Shown one piece after another: positions 54,029 through 64,000 of a DNA stretch of 64,000 nucleotides. Position numbers and translations under genes: made by a program. How positions within the stretch are numbered: the first letter of the stretch is position 1; each line of letters begins with the position of its first letter. The notes under the pieces were generated by a model, which worked only from the letters and a program-made list of their open reading frames with translations, searched no databases and was not told where the DNA came from. Origin of the DNA: Clostridium sardiniense (GTDB taxonomy: Bacteria > Bacillota > Clostridia > Clostridiales > Clostridiaceae); contig NZ_JAFBDA010000003.1 in the NCBI RefSeq assembly GCF_016907995.1, positions 1-64,000 on the forward strand. Reading direction: 5' to 3'.

Positions 54029-54826
54029 TTAAGGATTGTCAATTAATACTTCTAATCCATAATGATCAGAAATTATCTTCTTATTTATATCATTAAATAT
54101 AACCTTACTTTCTAAAATATTCATTGATTTATTAGTAAATATTATATCTACTCTTACTTCATCTGTATTATCATCCCATCCATCTATCTTTCCTTTAACA
54201 GTTACTCCTGAATCTCTAAATTTAGCTAAATCATACGTATCTACTAATCCCTTGCTTTTAATAAAGTCATACCCTTCATCTCTTATTAAAGCATTGTTAT
54301 TAAAATCACCCATTAAAATTGAACTATCCTTGCCTTCTTTAATCCTATTATATAATTCATTTACTTGATTCTTAAAATCTTCATCTTCATCATTCCACCA
54401 ACCTAGATGACATGAATAAAAATCTATATTTTTATTGTTAAGTCTTATTACCGCCTTAACTATTTTTCTTGACTTCCAAAAATCTATACACTTATTTTTA
54501 GTTATATAAAAACTTTCACTTTTAAGAATCTCATGTCTTGTTAAAATTGCTAACCCCTCTTCGTACTTTCCATATCCAATATGTGAAAAATCCCATACTA
54601 AATTATAATTATCTCCTCCAAGTTTATTTATCTCCTCTATTAGAATCATAGCATAGTTATCTTCTCGTATATTATCGTATACTATATTTGAATCTATGCT
54701 TTGATTCACTTCTTGAAGTGCTATAACATCATATTTTTTATTCTTTATTACTTTAGCTAAATATTTTATTTTTTCATTTTGGTTCTCTTCTTGCCATGAG
54801 TGGCAATTTAATGTAAGTAATTTCAT
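54029..54826 (-). CDS. Endonuclease/exonuclease/phosphatase-family protein
   Basis: A 265-residue EEP-fold hydrolase. Metal and catalytic residues: LTLNCHSWQEENQ (Asn), VIALQEVNQS (metal Glu), FYSCHLGWWNDE (His), SILMGDFNNNAL (Asp and Asn), and ISDHYGLEVLI (catalytic Asp-His). Such proteins cut phosphodiesters of nucleic acids, lipids or inositol phosphates. It follows the PTS gene by seven bases, so it is part of the alpha-glucoside operon; a sugar-phosphate or phosphodiester substrate is possible but not shown. No signal peptide. Confidence 0.88.
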   Translation of the reverse strand: MKLLTLNCHSWQEENQNEKIKYLAKVIKNKKYDVIALQEVNQSIDSNIVYDNIREDNYAMILIEEINKLGGDNYNLVWDFSHIGYGKYEEGLAILTRHEILKSESFYITKNKCIDFWKSRKIVKAVIRLNNKNIDFYSCHLGWWNDEDEDFKNQVNELYNRIKEGKDSSILMGDFNNNALIRDEGYDFIKSKGLVDTYDLAKFRDSGVTVKGKIDGWDDNTDEVRVDIIFTNKSMNILESKVIFNDINKKIISDHYGLEVLIDNP

Positions 54827-54833
54827 ATTTTAT

Positions 54834-56495
54834 TTAAACTCCTAAAATATCTTGTACATTAGATTTTAATATATCTGCTTTAGGTCCATATATAGCTTGT
54901 ACCCCTTTATCTTTTAAAATAAGTCCTATTGCACCATTTGATTTCCATGACTTTTCATCACCAACTAAACTTATATCTTTTACTGTAACACGAAGACGAG
55001 TCATGCAAGCATCCACATCTACTATATTATCTTTTCCACCAAGTAATGCAATTGCTTCCCTTGCAATATCATCATTTACTGCACCTGAATTACTATTACT
55101 ACTATCTTTTTCACCTTCTGAATCTTCACTGTCAATATAATTTCCTGCACGTCCTGGAGTAGCTATATTAAATTTCTTTATTAATACACTCATTATTCCA
55201 AAGTTTGCAAAGAAGAATACTACGGCTACTATTATGAAATTTATTAAATCCCCAACTATCCCTGCATTGATCATAAGTGGAACACGAGTTATTAGTTCTA
55301 TAAACCCAAAAGCATGAACTCTTAAATTTAGTATATCAGCTAATGCAAATCCTATACCTGTTAGAACTGCATAAACTCCATAAAGAATTGGTGATACAAA
55401 CATAAACATAAACTCTAAAGGCTCTGTTACCCCTGTTAAAAATACTGCTATTGCAGCAGAGAAAAATACTGTCTTATATTTTTTCTTCTTATCCGGATCA
55501 ACATTTCTATACATTGCAAATGCTACCCCTATTAGTGAAGCACTTGATAATATTACTTGTCCAGCCTTAAAACGTGCTGGTGTAATACTCGTTAAAAGAT
55601 TATTATAAGCTGTCATATCCCCAGCTTGTTTAAAATTATTTAAATCAGTTATCCATGCAAGCCATAATGGATCTTGTCCTGCAACTATAGATCCAGCAGT
55701 AGGTCCAGTTAACATATGATATACACCGCCAAGTTCTGTATAATTTATAGGAACCGTTAACATATGATGTAATCCAAATGGTAATAGTAAACGTTCTAAC
55801 ATCCCATATAAAAATGGTGCAATTACTGGTGCTGTATCTTTTGATGTTGCAAGCCATTGTCCAAATGAATTTAATCCATATTGTATAAATGGCCATACAA
55901 AAGCTAATATTAATGCAGTAACTATTGAACCTGCTATAACTGCAAAAGGAACAAAACGTTTACCGTTAAAGAACGCTAAAGAGTTAGGTAATTTGTTGTA
56001 ATTATAATACTTATTATATAAAACTGCCCCTAAGAAACCTGAAATAATACCAATAAATACTCCCATATTTAGAGCTGGTGCTCCAAGTACTGATATAAAA
56101 TAATCTTTAGCTAATAATTGCTGTCCTGTAAATGACTGTACCATATCAGTTGATGTCTTAGCTAACATCTCTGTTGTAACTCCAAAGATTACTCCTGTTA
56201 TTCTATTAGTTAATATGAAAGCTAGCGCCCCTGCAAATGCTCCCCCTGCACGTTCCTTAGCCCATGAACCACCAATAGCCACTGCAAATAATAAATTCAT
56301 GTTATTGATTATTGCCCAACCTATATCCTCCATGACTTTTGCGCAAGTTTTTATGAAATCTACATCTACATATATTCCTATAACTTTACCTATTGAAATC
56401 ATAAGTCCAGCTGCAGGCATAACCGCAACCACTACTAGCAATGCCTTACCAAACTTTTGCCAAAAATCAAATGAACCTAATTTAAATTTCTTCAT
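54834..56495 (-). CDS. PTS alpha-glucoside-type EIICB
   Basis: A 553-residue PTS permease of the glucose family. The EIIC part (about 1-440) has ten or so membrane segments with family blocks AKVMEDIGWAIINNMNLLFAVAIG, GMLERLLLPFGLHHMLTVP and FLTGVTEPLEFMFMFVSP. A Ser/Glu-rich linker (450-475) leads to EIIB with phospho-Cys in VDVDACMTRLRVTVKD. There is no EIIA domain, so EIIA-Glc must come from elsewhere. The glucosidase gene directly upstream and LacI gene suggest maltose, isomaltose, trehalose or a related alpha-glucoside. Confidence 0.92.
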   Translation of the reverse strand: MKKFKLGSFDFWQKFGKALLVVVAVMPAAGLMISIGKVIGIYVDVDFIKTCAKVMEDIGWAIINNMNLLFAVAIGGSWAKERAGGAFAGALAFILTNRITGVIFGVTTEMLAKTSTDMVQSFTGQQLLAKDYFISVLGAPALNMGVFIGIISGFLGAVLYNKYYNYNKLPNSLAFFNGKRFVPFAVIAGSIVTALILAFVWPFIQYGLNSFGQWLATSKDTAPVIAPFLYGMLERLLLPFGLHHMLTVPINYTELGGVYHMLTGPTAGSIVAGQDPLWLAWITDLNNFKQAGDMTAYNNLLTSITPARFKAGQVILSSASLIGVAFAMYRNVDPDKKKKYKTVFFSAAIAVFLTGVTEPLEFMFMFVSPILYGVYAVLTGIGFALADILNLRVHAFGFIELITRVPLMINAGIVGDLINFIIVAVVFFFANFGIMSVLIKKFNIATPGRAGNYIDSEDSEGEKDSSNSNSGAVNDDIAREAIALLGGKDNIVDVDACMTRLRVTVKDISLVGDEKSWKSNGAIGLILKDKGVQAIYGPKADILKSNVQDILGV

Positions 56496-56518
56496 CCCCT
56501 TATACCTCCTAAAATTAC

Positions 56519-58199
<1,681 letters not shown>

Positions 58200-58222
58200 T
58201 CACTATAAACTAATATTTTAGC

Positions 58223-58250
58223 TTTAGGCAAACGTTTGCCTAAATGTCAA
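58223..58250 (-). promoter_or_regulatory. LacI-type operator at the glucosidase promoter
   Basis: Perfect 22-base palindrome TTTAGGCAAACGTTTGCCTA(AA) at 58223-58244 with the LacI/CcpA core GCAAACGTTTGC. A TTGACA (58245-58250, minus strand) is directly upstream, so a bound repressor would cover the promoter. Confidence 0.8.
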
Positions 58251-58555
58251 AAATATAAGTGATTTATTAGAAATTAAAATTTTGGATTCTTTTATTTATT
58301 TACTACTAAAATCTTATAATTTATTTCTAAATCCTCACTATTGCTTACAATTTAATCTTTATAAATTTTTTCTTTAAGTTTTCTAAATTTATAATATCAA
58401 ACTTTGTAAATGTTATCAAAAGTTATAAGAATAGATTTTCCCAATTAAATCTCATCTTATCTCTTCTTCTCTCACTTATCCTTATTTTCTTACGCAAACG
58501 TTTGCCTACTTTTTCTAAAGGTACATTTTATTGAAATACAAATACTATATTTTTT
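58245..58555. other. Intergenic between lacI-type gene and glucosidase
   Basis: No gene. AT-rich, bracketed by two copies of the LacI-type core. A weak TTTTCC and T-rich stretch only; no clear terminator for the regulator gene. Confidence 0.5.
58494..58505. promoter_or_regulatory. Second LacI-type operator
   Basis: Core GCAAACGTTTGC, identical to the core at 58228-58239 and 266 bases from it centre to centre, just past the end of the regulator gene. The pair could allow DNA looping; either the local LacI protein or CcpA might bind. Confidence 0.7.
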
Positions 58556-59548
58556 CTATCTCTCTATAAACTTAGTATCAACAATATAGTGATTTTTCTT
58601 ATTGTCATTCTTATTATCTAATGAATTTATAAGTAACTTTGTAGCTTGATATCCAAGTTCTGTTGCATTTATATCTATTGATGATATTGGTGGAATTTGA
58701 TATTTTGCCATAGGTGTATTATTAAATCCTATAAGTTTTATTCCATTAATATTATTTTCAATTAAAAATTTATTTGCTCCAAAAGCTAAAAGATCTTCTG
58801 TTGTTACAACAATATTAGGCTTACTCTTTGATATTATTTTTTGCATAGCTTCATAACCACATGCCTCATTAAAATCTTCAGTTTCAATTACTTTATCTTT
58901 ATCATAGCTTATATCATTTATCTTTAACGCCTCTTTAAAGCCATTTAATCTATATCTAGATACATTCCAATCTTTCTTAGCACCTATAAATGCAATATTA
59001 TTTTCTCCGTCTGATATGAATCTATTGACTACACTATACATTGCATTAAAGTTATCATTATCTACCCATAATATATCTTTATCATTATCTGGTCTTCCTA
59101 CAACTACGAATGGAAATTTGATATCTTTTAGATATTTTATACATCTATCATTTTCTCTTGCTGCAAGTAAGCATATACCATCTAATAGATTACTAGATAC
59201 AAACTCTTTAATACTCTTTAGTTCATCTTCCTCATTTTTACTAAAGGCATACATTATATAATAACCGTTCTCTTCTGCTCCCATACTCATCCCCTTCATA
59301 GCTTCTACAAAGAATGGATTTTTAAATAAATCTGCAGCTTCACTAGGCAATACAACACCTAGTATTCTAGTCTTATTGCTCACAAGTCCTCTTGCCATTA
59401 CATTTGGCGTATACCCTAATTTTTTTATTGCCTTATTTACTTTTAATTTAGTTTCTTCACTAATCTTATGGCTATTTGCTATAACTCTTGAAACAGTAGA
59501 TGGAGCTACATTTGCTTCCTTTGCTACATCTTTTATTGTAACTTTCAA
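58556..59548 (-). CDS. LacI-family regulator of the alpha-glucoside operon
   Basis: A 330-residue LacI/GalR regulator. HTH: VTIKDVAKEANVAPSTVSRVI, hinge helix GYTPNVMARGLVSNKT, then a periplasmic-binding-protein-like sensor (ILGVVLPSEAADLF, VVVGRPDNDKD, IAFIGAKKDWNVSRYRLNGF, VVTTEDLLAFGANKF). It is similar to MalR-type repressors. Two LacI-type palindromes lie downstream, between it and the glucosidase. An alpha-glucoside or its phosphate is the likely inducer, by context. Ribosome binding site AAGGGGAG. Confidence 0.9.
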   Translation of the reverse strand: MKVTIKDVAKEANVAPSTVSRVIANSHKISEETKLKVNKAIKKLGYTPNVMARGLVSNKTRILGVVLPSEAADLFKNPFFVEAMKGMSMGAEENGYYIMYAFSKNEEDELKSIKEFVSSNLLDGICLLAARENDRCIKYLKDIKFPFVVVGRPDNDKDILWVDNDNFNAMYSVVNRFISDGENNIAFIGAKKDWNVSRYRLNGFKEALKINDISYDKDKVIETEDFNEACGYEAMQKIISKSKPNIVVTTEDLLAFGANKFLIENNINGIKLIGFNNTPMAKYQIPPISSIDINATELGYQATKLLINSLDNKNDNKKNHYIVDTKFIER

Positions 59549-59644
59549 AACCTCAACTCCCCTTTAAACTTTTAGTTAAAATATATCATAATTTCTTTAA
59601 TTATTCTATCTTCACTTTTCTATATTAATTTATTAATAAAAAAT

Positions 59645-59684
59645 AATAAACAGAGAACTATACTTAAATAGAACTCTGTTTATT
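59645..59684 (-). terminator. Terminator of the matrix operon
   Basis: Perfect 11-base arms AATAAACAGAG / CTCTGTTTATT with further inner pairing, 25 bases past the end of the operon. Confidence 0.8.
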
Positions 59685-59708
59685 GTATTTAAATTTAACT
59701 TACTAAAG

Positions 59709-62054
59709 TTAAATATTTAGGGCTGTCTTCAATTTATTAACTATAGTTTGCCCAAACTCAAACCATCCATCATCTGAATAAGCATTATCTATAGTTATAT
59801 TAGTGTTATCTATATCTGATCCCATTGTAAAAGTATAACCTTTTACTTCATCACCATTTATTGATTCTAATTTATAATTCATAGGCACACTTTCCTTTAC
59901 AGTATATACTACACCATACTTAACGTCTTGGAATTGTCCTATTTGTCCATTTTTAAGCGCTATACTTTGAGTACTACCATCATTACCAATCAAATTAATT
60001 GTAAATATTTGATTATCTACTGACTTTTTTTCATCATTATTTAGTGAATTATAATTATCTACTACTTTTTTTATATTTATTACTCCAGTTCTCTCTTTAA
60101 TATTAAAATCTACTCTTGATCCATTTATCTCTTTTCCATCATAGATTATACTAGCATAATTAACACCTTTTCCAATTATTCCGCTTGGAACAATCCAATC
60201 TGTATAAACATTTAATATTTTCCCTGGATCTATAGATATATTACTTGAATCTATAGTTGAATTTATATTATCTCTATCAGTTCTAAAGCTCCATTTTCCA
60301 TTACTATAAGTTACCCTTTTTAAATCATAACAATTTAAATTATCTTGTAACTTTAATCCACTAATACTCAAAGGTGTATCTCCATTTAAAGTATCATTTT
60401 TTATAGATACTTTAAATGTAACCTTATCTCCTGCCATTAATGTAAATGGCTTTTTTTCGTAATCAAGTTCTTTTCCGTTTCTTTCAACGTTAACTATACT
60501 CTTACTAATATTTACTTTAGGATCTAACTCTGTTTTAAATTTTATAGTGTCAGAATCACTAATACTTAATTGATTTGAAAAATATGTTCCTGTAGCTGTT
60601 ACTGTATTATTGAATATATTATTTATATCACTAAGTCTAGTTGATTTATTTATATACTTTAATGTACTTTCATCTTCTAATGTTATGCTATTACCAGGTT
60701 TTAATAAATCTAAATTTCCAGAGCTACCATCGCTATTTTTTATTATTACTCCAGACTTAATATTAGTAGAATCATAATTAGAATTTATATCTAAAGTTTT
60801 ATTATTATCAGCTATCTTTATATTATCAATATCAGTATCTCCAATGTTACTTACTATAAATTTAAAATATACTGTCTTATCTGATGGTACTTTAGGAATA
60901 TTCCCATTATCAGTATTTAAAATTATTTCATCACCCTCTATTGATTTTATATCACTTTTATATAATATATTTTTATCTACTTCAGATGATTTTAAATAAG
61001 CTATTTTCTTTACTTGTATTTTAGGTTTCTTTACTGCATAAAGAGATAATTTTGTTACTCCACCATAATTACACCATTCACTTGTCAATAAGTCTATTGC
61101 ATGTTTTGAGTTTCCATATCTATTGCTTTGTATAATTTTAGTTACATCTCCTAAAATAGTATTACCACTTTTATCTTTTATAGCATCATTTAAATCTACA
61201 TGCCAACCATCAATTATACTATTGTATTTATCTAGATTTTGAGCAACACAAGTATTATGATCTCTTGTTCCCCAGTATTCTCTCTTAAACTCTAATAAAT
61301 TATTGGCTCCATTTCCATCGATAAAATTAATTTTTTTATTTGGAGTTGATGAATTCCTATAAGTTGCAAAATTAATATCTGTTGTCATTTCATCAACTAA
61401 AACGGATATCAAATCATTTGCACCTATAAACATTGCATGTGATTTAGGCGCAGCTAAATAAAACTCATAATCATTGGTATTAATTCCGTTTAAATCAGCT
61501 ATTCCTCTAAATAAGTTCCAATCTTGTGTTGTGTAATCTTTTGTAGTTGACTGATTCCACTTCTGCGCTGTTCCATTTACAGAATTCCAATTTAAAACCT
61601 GTGGTAAATTATAAGGCTTAGTGTCACCTTTATTGCTTCCCTCGAACCAACTCTCTAAGTTTCTGTAATCTATAGTGTAATTATTATAATTTTCCATCAT
61701 AAATTTTGTTCTTAAAGTTGCTCCAGTATTAGCAGGCTCATTAGTGTAGTACCACCCACCCCAATAATGTTTTCGAACCTCTTTAGCATTTTGTGGACTA
61801 TTTAATATATTTTTATTGTTAAATATATTCTCAAAATAATCTGCTGATATTCCATATCTATTATAATCATTATAATTCGTTGAATTTACTCTACTCATAT
61901 CATTCTTCGTCCATCTTAGTGGAATCTCTATAATTCCACTTGTATCATTACTGACTAATTTATTTCTATTTGCATTTGCAGCTTGCGGAACAATATAGTT
62001 TATAATCATAAAGACAGAAAGCATTACAACTAAAAGTTTATTAATCTTTTTCAT
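59709..62054 (-). CDS. Large secreted surface protein with DUF5979/CNA_B-like C-terminal domain
   Basis: A 781-residue exported protein with an N-terminal signal (KLLVVMLSVFMIINYIVPQAANA). Residues ~30-360 form a domain I do not recognise, rich in Asn, Tyr and Trp. Residues ~360-650 are two DUF11-like or Ig-like units (VYFKFIVSNIGDTDIDN, VTFKVSIKNDTLNGDTP). Residues ~665-760 are a DUF5979/CNA_B-type domain with the isopeptide trio INIKKVV (Lys), YTVKESVP (Glu) and ITIDNAY (Asn near 757). There is no LPxTG, so it may be secreted or held by the fibre. It is last in the operon. Confidence 0.8.
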   Translation of the reverse strand: MKKINKLLVVMLSVFMIINYIVPQAANANRNKLVSNDTSGIIEIPLRWTKNDMSRVNSTNYNDYNRYGISADYFENIFNNKNILNSPQNAKEVRKHYWGGWYYTNEPANTGATLRTKFMMENYNNYTIDYRNLESWFEGSNKGDTKPYNLPQVLNWNSVNGTAQKWNQSTTKDYTTQDWNLFRGIADLNGINTNDYEFYLAAPKSHAMFIGANDLISVLVDEMTTDINFATYRNSSTPNKKINFIDGNGANNLLEFKREYWGTRDHNTCVAQNLDKYNSIIDGWHVDLNDAIKDKSGNTILGDVTKIIQSNRYGNSKHAIDLLTSEWCNYGGVTKLSLYAVKKPKIQVKKIAYLKSSEVDKNILYKSDIKSIEGDEIILNTDNGNIPKVPSDKTVYFKFIVSNIGDTDIDNIKIADNNKTLDINSNYDSTNIKSGVIIKNSDGSSGNLDLLKPGNSITLEDESTLKYINKSTRLSDINNIFNNTVTATGTYFSNQLSISDSDTIKFKTELDPKVNISKSIVNVERNGKELDYEKKPFTLMAGDKVTFKVSIKNDTLNGDTPLSISGLKLQDNLNCYDLKRVTYSNGKWSFRTDRDNINSTIDSSNISIDPGKILNVYTDWIVPSGIIGKGVNYASIIYDGKEINGSRVDFNIKERTGVINIKKVVDNYNSLNNDEKKSVDNQIFTINLIGNDGSTQSIALKNGQIGQFQDVKYGVVYTVKESVPMNYKLESINGDEVKGYTFTMGSDIDNTNITIDNAYSDDGWFEFGQTIVNKLKTALNI

Positions 62055-62073
62055 ATCTACTCCCTCCCCTTAC

Positions 62074-62697
62074 TTACTTTACGTATCCATCAATTATCTC
62101 ATCTAATTTATCCATCGTCTTATCTGATATTGTGTTATTTATATTCCACTCTTTTCTTAATGCCTCTTTATTTACTTGTATAGCTTCTGAGCTAACATTT
62201 ACGGAGAAATTCCTATTTTTAAAACTTTCTATATCTTCTTGTGATATATTATTTTTTAATGATATAGACTTTAACAAATCACTAGTACTCTCTCCAGGAT
62301 TTAATATTTTATTGTAATAATAATAACCATCGTTATCTTTTATCCAATCTTCTTTCCATGTGTTTGAAAAGTTTAATTGCACCTGATTTGATGCTGATGT
62401 TGTAAGTTTAGTTACTTTTCCGTTCTCATCTTTTTCTTCGTCCCATTGAGGATTTATTATAACTCTAACTATTACAGGATTTTTTCCTGTATTTTTTATA
62501 GATACAACCTTTTTAATCTCCTCATTACGTGATACATCTTTAGCTGAATCTTTATCGAAGTTTTCATTAATTTCTGTGCTTATACTTCCTATTGTAAATT
62601 TATTCTTTTTACTTTCTTTACTTGAAAAGTATGCTAATGAAGCAACTGTAGTTGTAAATAAAAGAATTATCCCTAATGTTAATCCTACTTTTTTCAT
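62074..62697 (-). CDS. TasA/BsaA-like secreted protein with SipW-type signal
   Basis: A 207-residue exported protein. The N terminus MKKVGLTLGIILLFTTTVASLAYFSS is the long hydrophobic signal processed by SipW-type peptidases. The mature part (TIGSISTEINENFDKD, VVSIKNTGKNPVIVRVIINPQW, YYYYNKILNPGESTSDLLKSI, NFSVNVSSEAIQVNKEALRKEW) matches the camelysin/TasA fold. It resembles the neighbouring gene at the window edge (same DGYYYY/DGYFYY and VxxESVQ/EAIQ blocks) and may be a minor or tip fibre subunit. Confidence 0.83.
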   Translation of the reverse strand: MKKVGLTLGIILLFTTTVASLAYFSSKESKKNKFTIGSISTEINENFDKDSAKDVSRNEEIKKVVSIKNTGKNPVIVRVIINPQWDEEKDENGKVTKLTTSASNQVQLNFSNTWKEDWIKDNDGYYYYNKILNPGESTSDLLKSISLKNNISQEDIESFKNRNFSVNVSSEAIQVNKEALRKEWNINNTISDKTMDKLDEIIDGYVK

Positions 62698-62725
62698 TTT
62701 CTACACTCCATTTAATAGTATTTTA

Positions 62726-63433
62726 CTAATAATTTTTATATTTTTTCTTTTTTATAATTAAAAATATTCCTATTCCAATAAGCACACAAGCAAGTCCATA
62801 TCCGCATATTCCTACATATCCAGTCCTTGGAAGTATATTCTTTACATTGTTTATAGTATTAGAAATATCATTTCCTAGACCACCTTCGTGGCTTTCCTCC
62901 TTGGTACTCATCACTTTATCTGGACTATCTGTCCCAATAGCTGTAAAAATCCAATCTATATCTACCTTTTTGTTCTTATACTTATTATCCGTTGCTTTCC
63001 CATCTAGAATAACTTTTGCATTTAAAAGTTTTTTCTCTCCTGGTTTGACAGTACCTAAACTTATATTATTTCTTAATCCATTTTCTCCACTTACAGTGCC
63101 ATGGTATATGTTCTTACTATCATAATTTATTGAAAGATCTAATACTTGACATAAATCTACTTTTTGTTGTGCTCCTACTCTTTCGGCTTTCATAAACACT
63201 TCAAAAGGTTCTTTTAAATTATTTTCTACAGTAAGAGTCCCACTTACTGAATCACCAGGTAACATTCCCTTCTTTTCTAGAAATATATCACTGTTGTCTT
63301 TTGTATAGATAAAATGAATTCCAGTTTTATCTATTCTAATATTAGAGGGTGGCAACTCTGCTGCCACCCCATTGGTAGTTATTCCTAAAAGAAGTGAAAT
63401 AAATAGTATGAAAATCTTTAAAGATTTTTTCAT
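62726..63433 (-). CDS. LPxTG-anchored surface protein of the matrix operon
   Basis: A 235-residue exported protein with a signal peptide (about 1-25, ending VAA), a beta-sandwich region that also resembles TasA-like or fibre proteins (MLPGDSVSGTLTVENNLKEPFEVFMKAERVG ... WIFTAIG), a Gly/Asn linker, the sortase motif LPRTG, a hydrophobic helix and the tail KKKKYKNY. It should be covalently fixed to the wall and could anchor the fibre. Sortase is not in the window; it may lie beyond the right edge. Confidence 0.85.
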   Translation of the reverse strand: MKKSLKIFILFISLLLGITTNGVAAELPPSNIRIDKTGIHFIYTKDNSDIFLEKKGMLPGDSVSGTLTVENNLKEPFEVFMKAERVGAQQKVDLCQVLDLSINYDSKNIYHGTVSGENGLRNNISLGTVKPGEKKLLNAKVILDGKATDNKYKNKKVDIDWIFTAIGTDSPDKVMSTKEESHEGGLGNDISNTINNVKNILPRTGYVGICGYGLACVLIGIGIFLIIKKKKYKNY

Positions 63434-63456
63434 AATATCACTCCTTGATTATTCTA

Positions 63457-64000
63457 TTATTTTGCTAACTTTGCTTTTGGTGCTTCTGCTGTATTGGTAT
63501 CAGTATTAGCTTGTGTTTTACCTTGAATTTGAAGTGATTTTAATTTTTCTGAAACAGCTGATGGTACATCCCCCCATGCTGATGCAAATGCATCATTTGA
63601 AGCTTGAACTGATTCTGCTGTTACATCAACTGTAAATCCATTTCCTAAAGCAGATTTTTCTGTGTCACTTGCTAGAGTTACTGAGTCCAATAATCTTGGA
63701 GTACTTGATCCTGATTGTCCTTGTGGTGCTAAAACTCCTATATAATAGAAATATCCATCTCCACCATTAAACCATTGGTTTTCTGTAACACTTTTTGTTA
63801 AATTTACTTTATTTAATAATATATCATCTAAATCTGTTGAGTTTAATGCTGTATTTACTTCACCAGTAGAGGTTACCCAATTTGGTGATAACTTAACTCT
63901 TACGAATTGTCCATAATTTGCTGTACTATCTACTTGTACATCCTTATTTACAGTATCTCCTGGAATCATATTCTTAGCTTGATTTGGATCGAAGTTCTCG
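63457..64000 (-). CDS. BsaA/TasA-like major fibre subunit, partial at the window edge
   Basis: At least 181 residues; the start and signal peptide lie past 64000. The visible part begins ENFDPNQAKNMIPGD and continues QFVRVKLSPNW, WFNGGDGYFYYIGVLAPQ, GNGFTVDVTAESVQASND, ending in a low-complexity APKAKLAK. It matches the camelysin/TasA family and, in my recollection, BsaA of C. perfringens biofilm. First of the four visible genes and likely the major matrix pilin, with sipW expected upstream. Confidence 0.83.
   Translation of the reverse strand, partial: ENFDPNQAKNMIPGDTVNKDVQVDSTANYGQFVRVKLSPNWVTSTGEVNTALNSTDLDDILLNKVNLTKSVTENQWFNGGDGYFYYIGVLAPQGQSGSSTPRLLDSVTLASDTEKSALGNGFTVDVTAESVQASNDAFASAWGDVPSAVSEKLKSLQIQGKTQANTDTNTAEAPKAKLAK

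Overview
This is about 64 kb of an AT-rich, low-GC Firmicute chromosome. Strong GGAGG ribosome binding sites, intrinsic terminators after most units, and gene content (lysine riboswitch-lysA, SfsA, sialate and ascorbate operons, PadR/HAAS/DUF4097 module, TasA/BsaA-type matrix operon) point to Clostridium sensu stricto; I do not name a species. I see no rRNA, tRNA, CRISPR array, insertion sequence or prophage. The first ~70 bases are almost G-free and look like a contig edge. The right edge cuts through a gene.

Layout. 0.4-5.2 kb: lysine riboswitch, lysA and lepB; a TIM-barrel protein; a DUF1576 membrane protein coupled to an unknown small protein. 5.3-7.8 kb: small membrane protein, zinc-ribbon Nudix hydrolase, SfsA, a cluster of five DnaA boxes, DUF1292 protein. 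8.0-11.5 kb: PadR-HAAS-DUF4097 operon, then a phosphodiesterase whose ribosome binding site lies inside a terminator-like hairpin. 11.6-20.2 kb: L-ascorbate (ula) operon and divergent DeoR regulator; ulaD is absent and four intergenic gaps carry long hairpins without T-tracts. 20.4-24.1 kb: small proteins, a lipoprotein and an esterase. 24.4-28.5 kb: a four-domain CoA-disulfide reductase-rhodanese-TusA-DsrE protein with an ArsR regulator, whose promoter -10 sits at the centre of a 46-bp perfect palindrome; two paralogous lipoproteins. 28.7-35.3 kb: YitT, azoreductase-like protein, amidase, DUF1294, glycosyltransferase, TrkA-C membrane protein, cardiolipin synthase. 35.5-41.3 kb: sialic-acid (nan) operon lacking nanE. 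41.4-46.9 kb: SDR and a Bce-type ABC transporter plus two-component system. 47.3-53.7 kb: a pyruvate kinase-like protein with altered catalytic residues, thioesterase, FtsX-type ABC exporter, an atypical dUTPase and a 40-residue protein. 54.0-59.5 kb: alpha-glucoside PTS operon with a frameshifted glucosidase and a LacI regulator. 59.6-64.0 kb: the distal part of a TasA/BsaA-like extracellular fibre operon.

The window is mainly about carbohydrate scavenging (ascorbate, sialate, alpha-glucosides), each with a local regulator and readable operator candidates, plus envelope and surface functions. The observations most worth a second look are the apparently inactive pyruvate kinase paralogue, the DnaA-box cluster with no dnaA nearby, the A8 frameshift in the glucosidase, the missing ulaD with an uncharacterised propeller-like protein in its operon, the terminator/ribosome-binding-site overlap at 10.2 kb, and the matrix operon. 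All calls are from reading the sequence; no database search was run.
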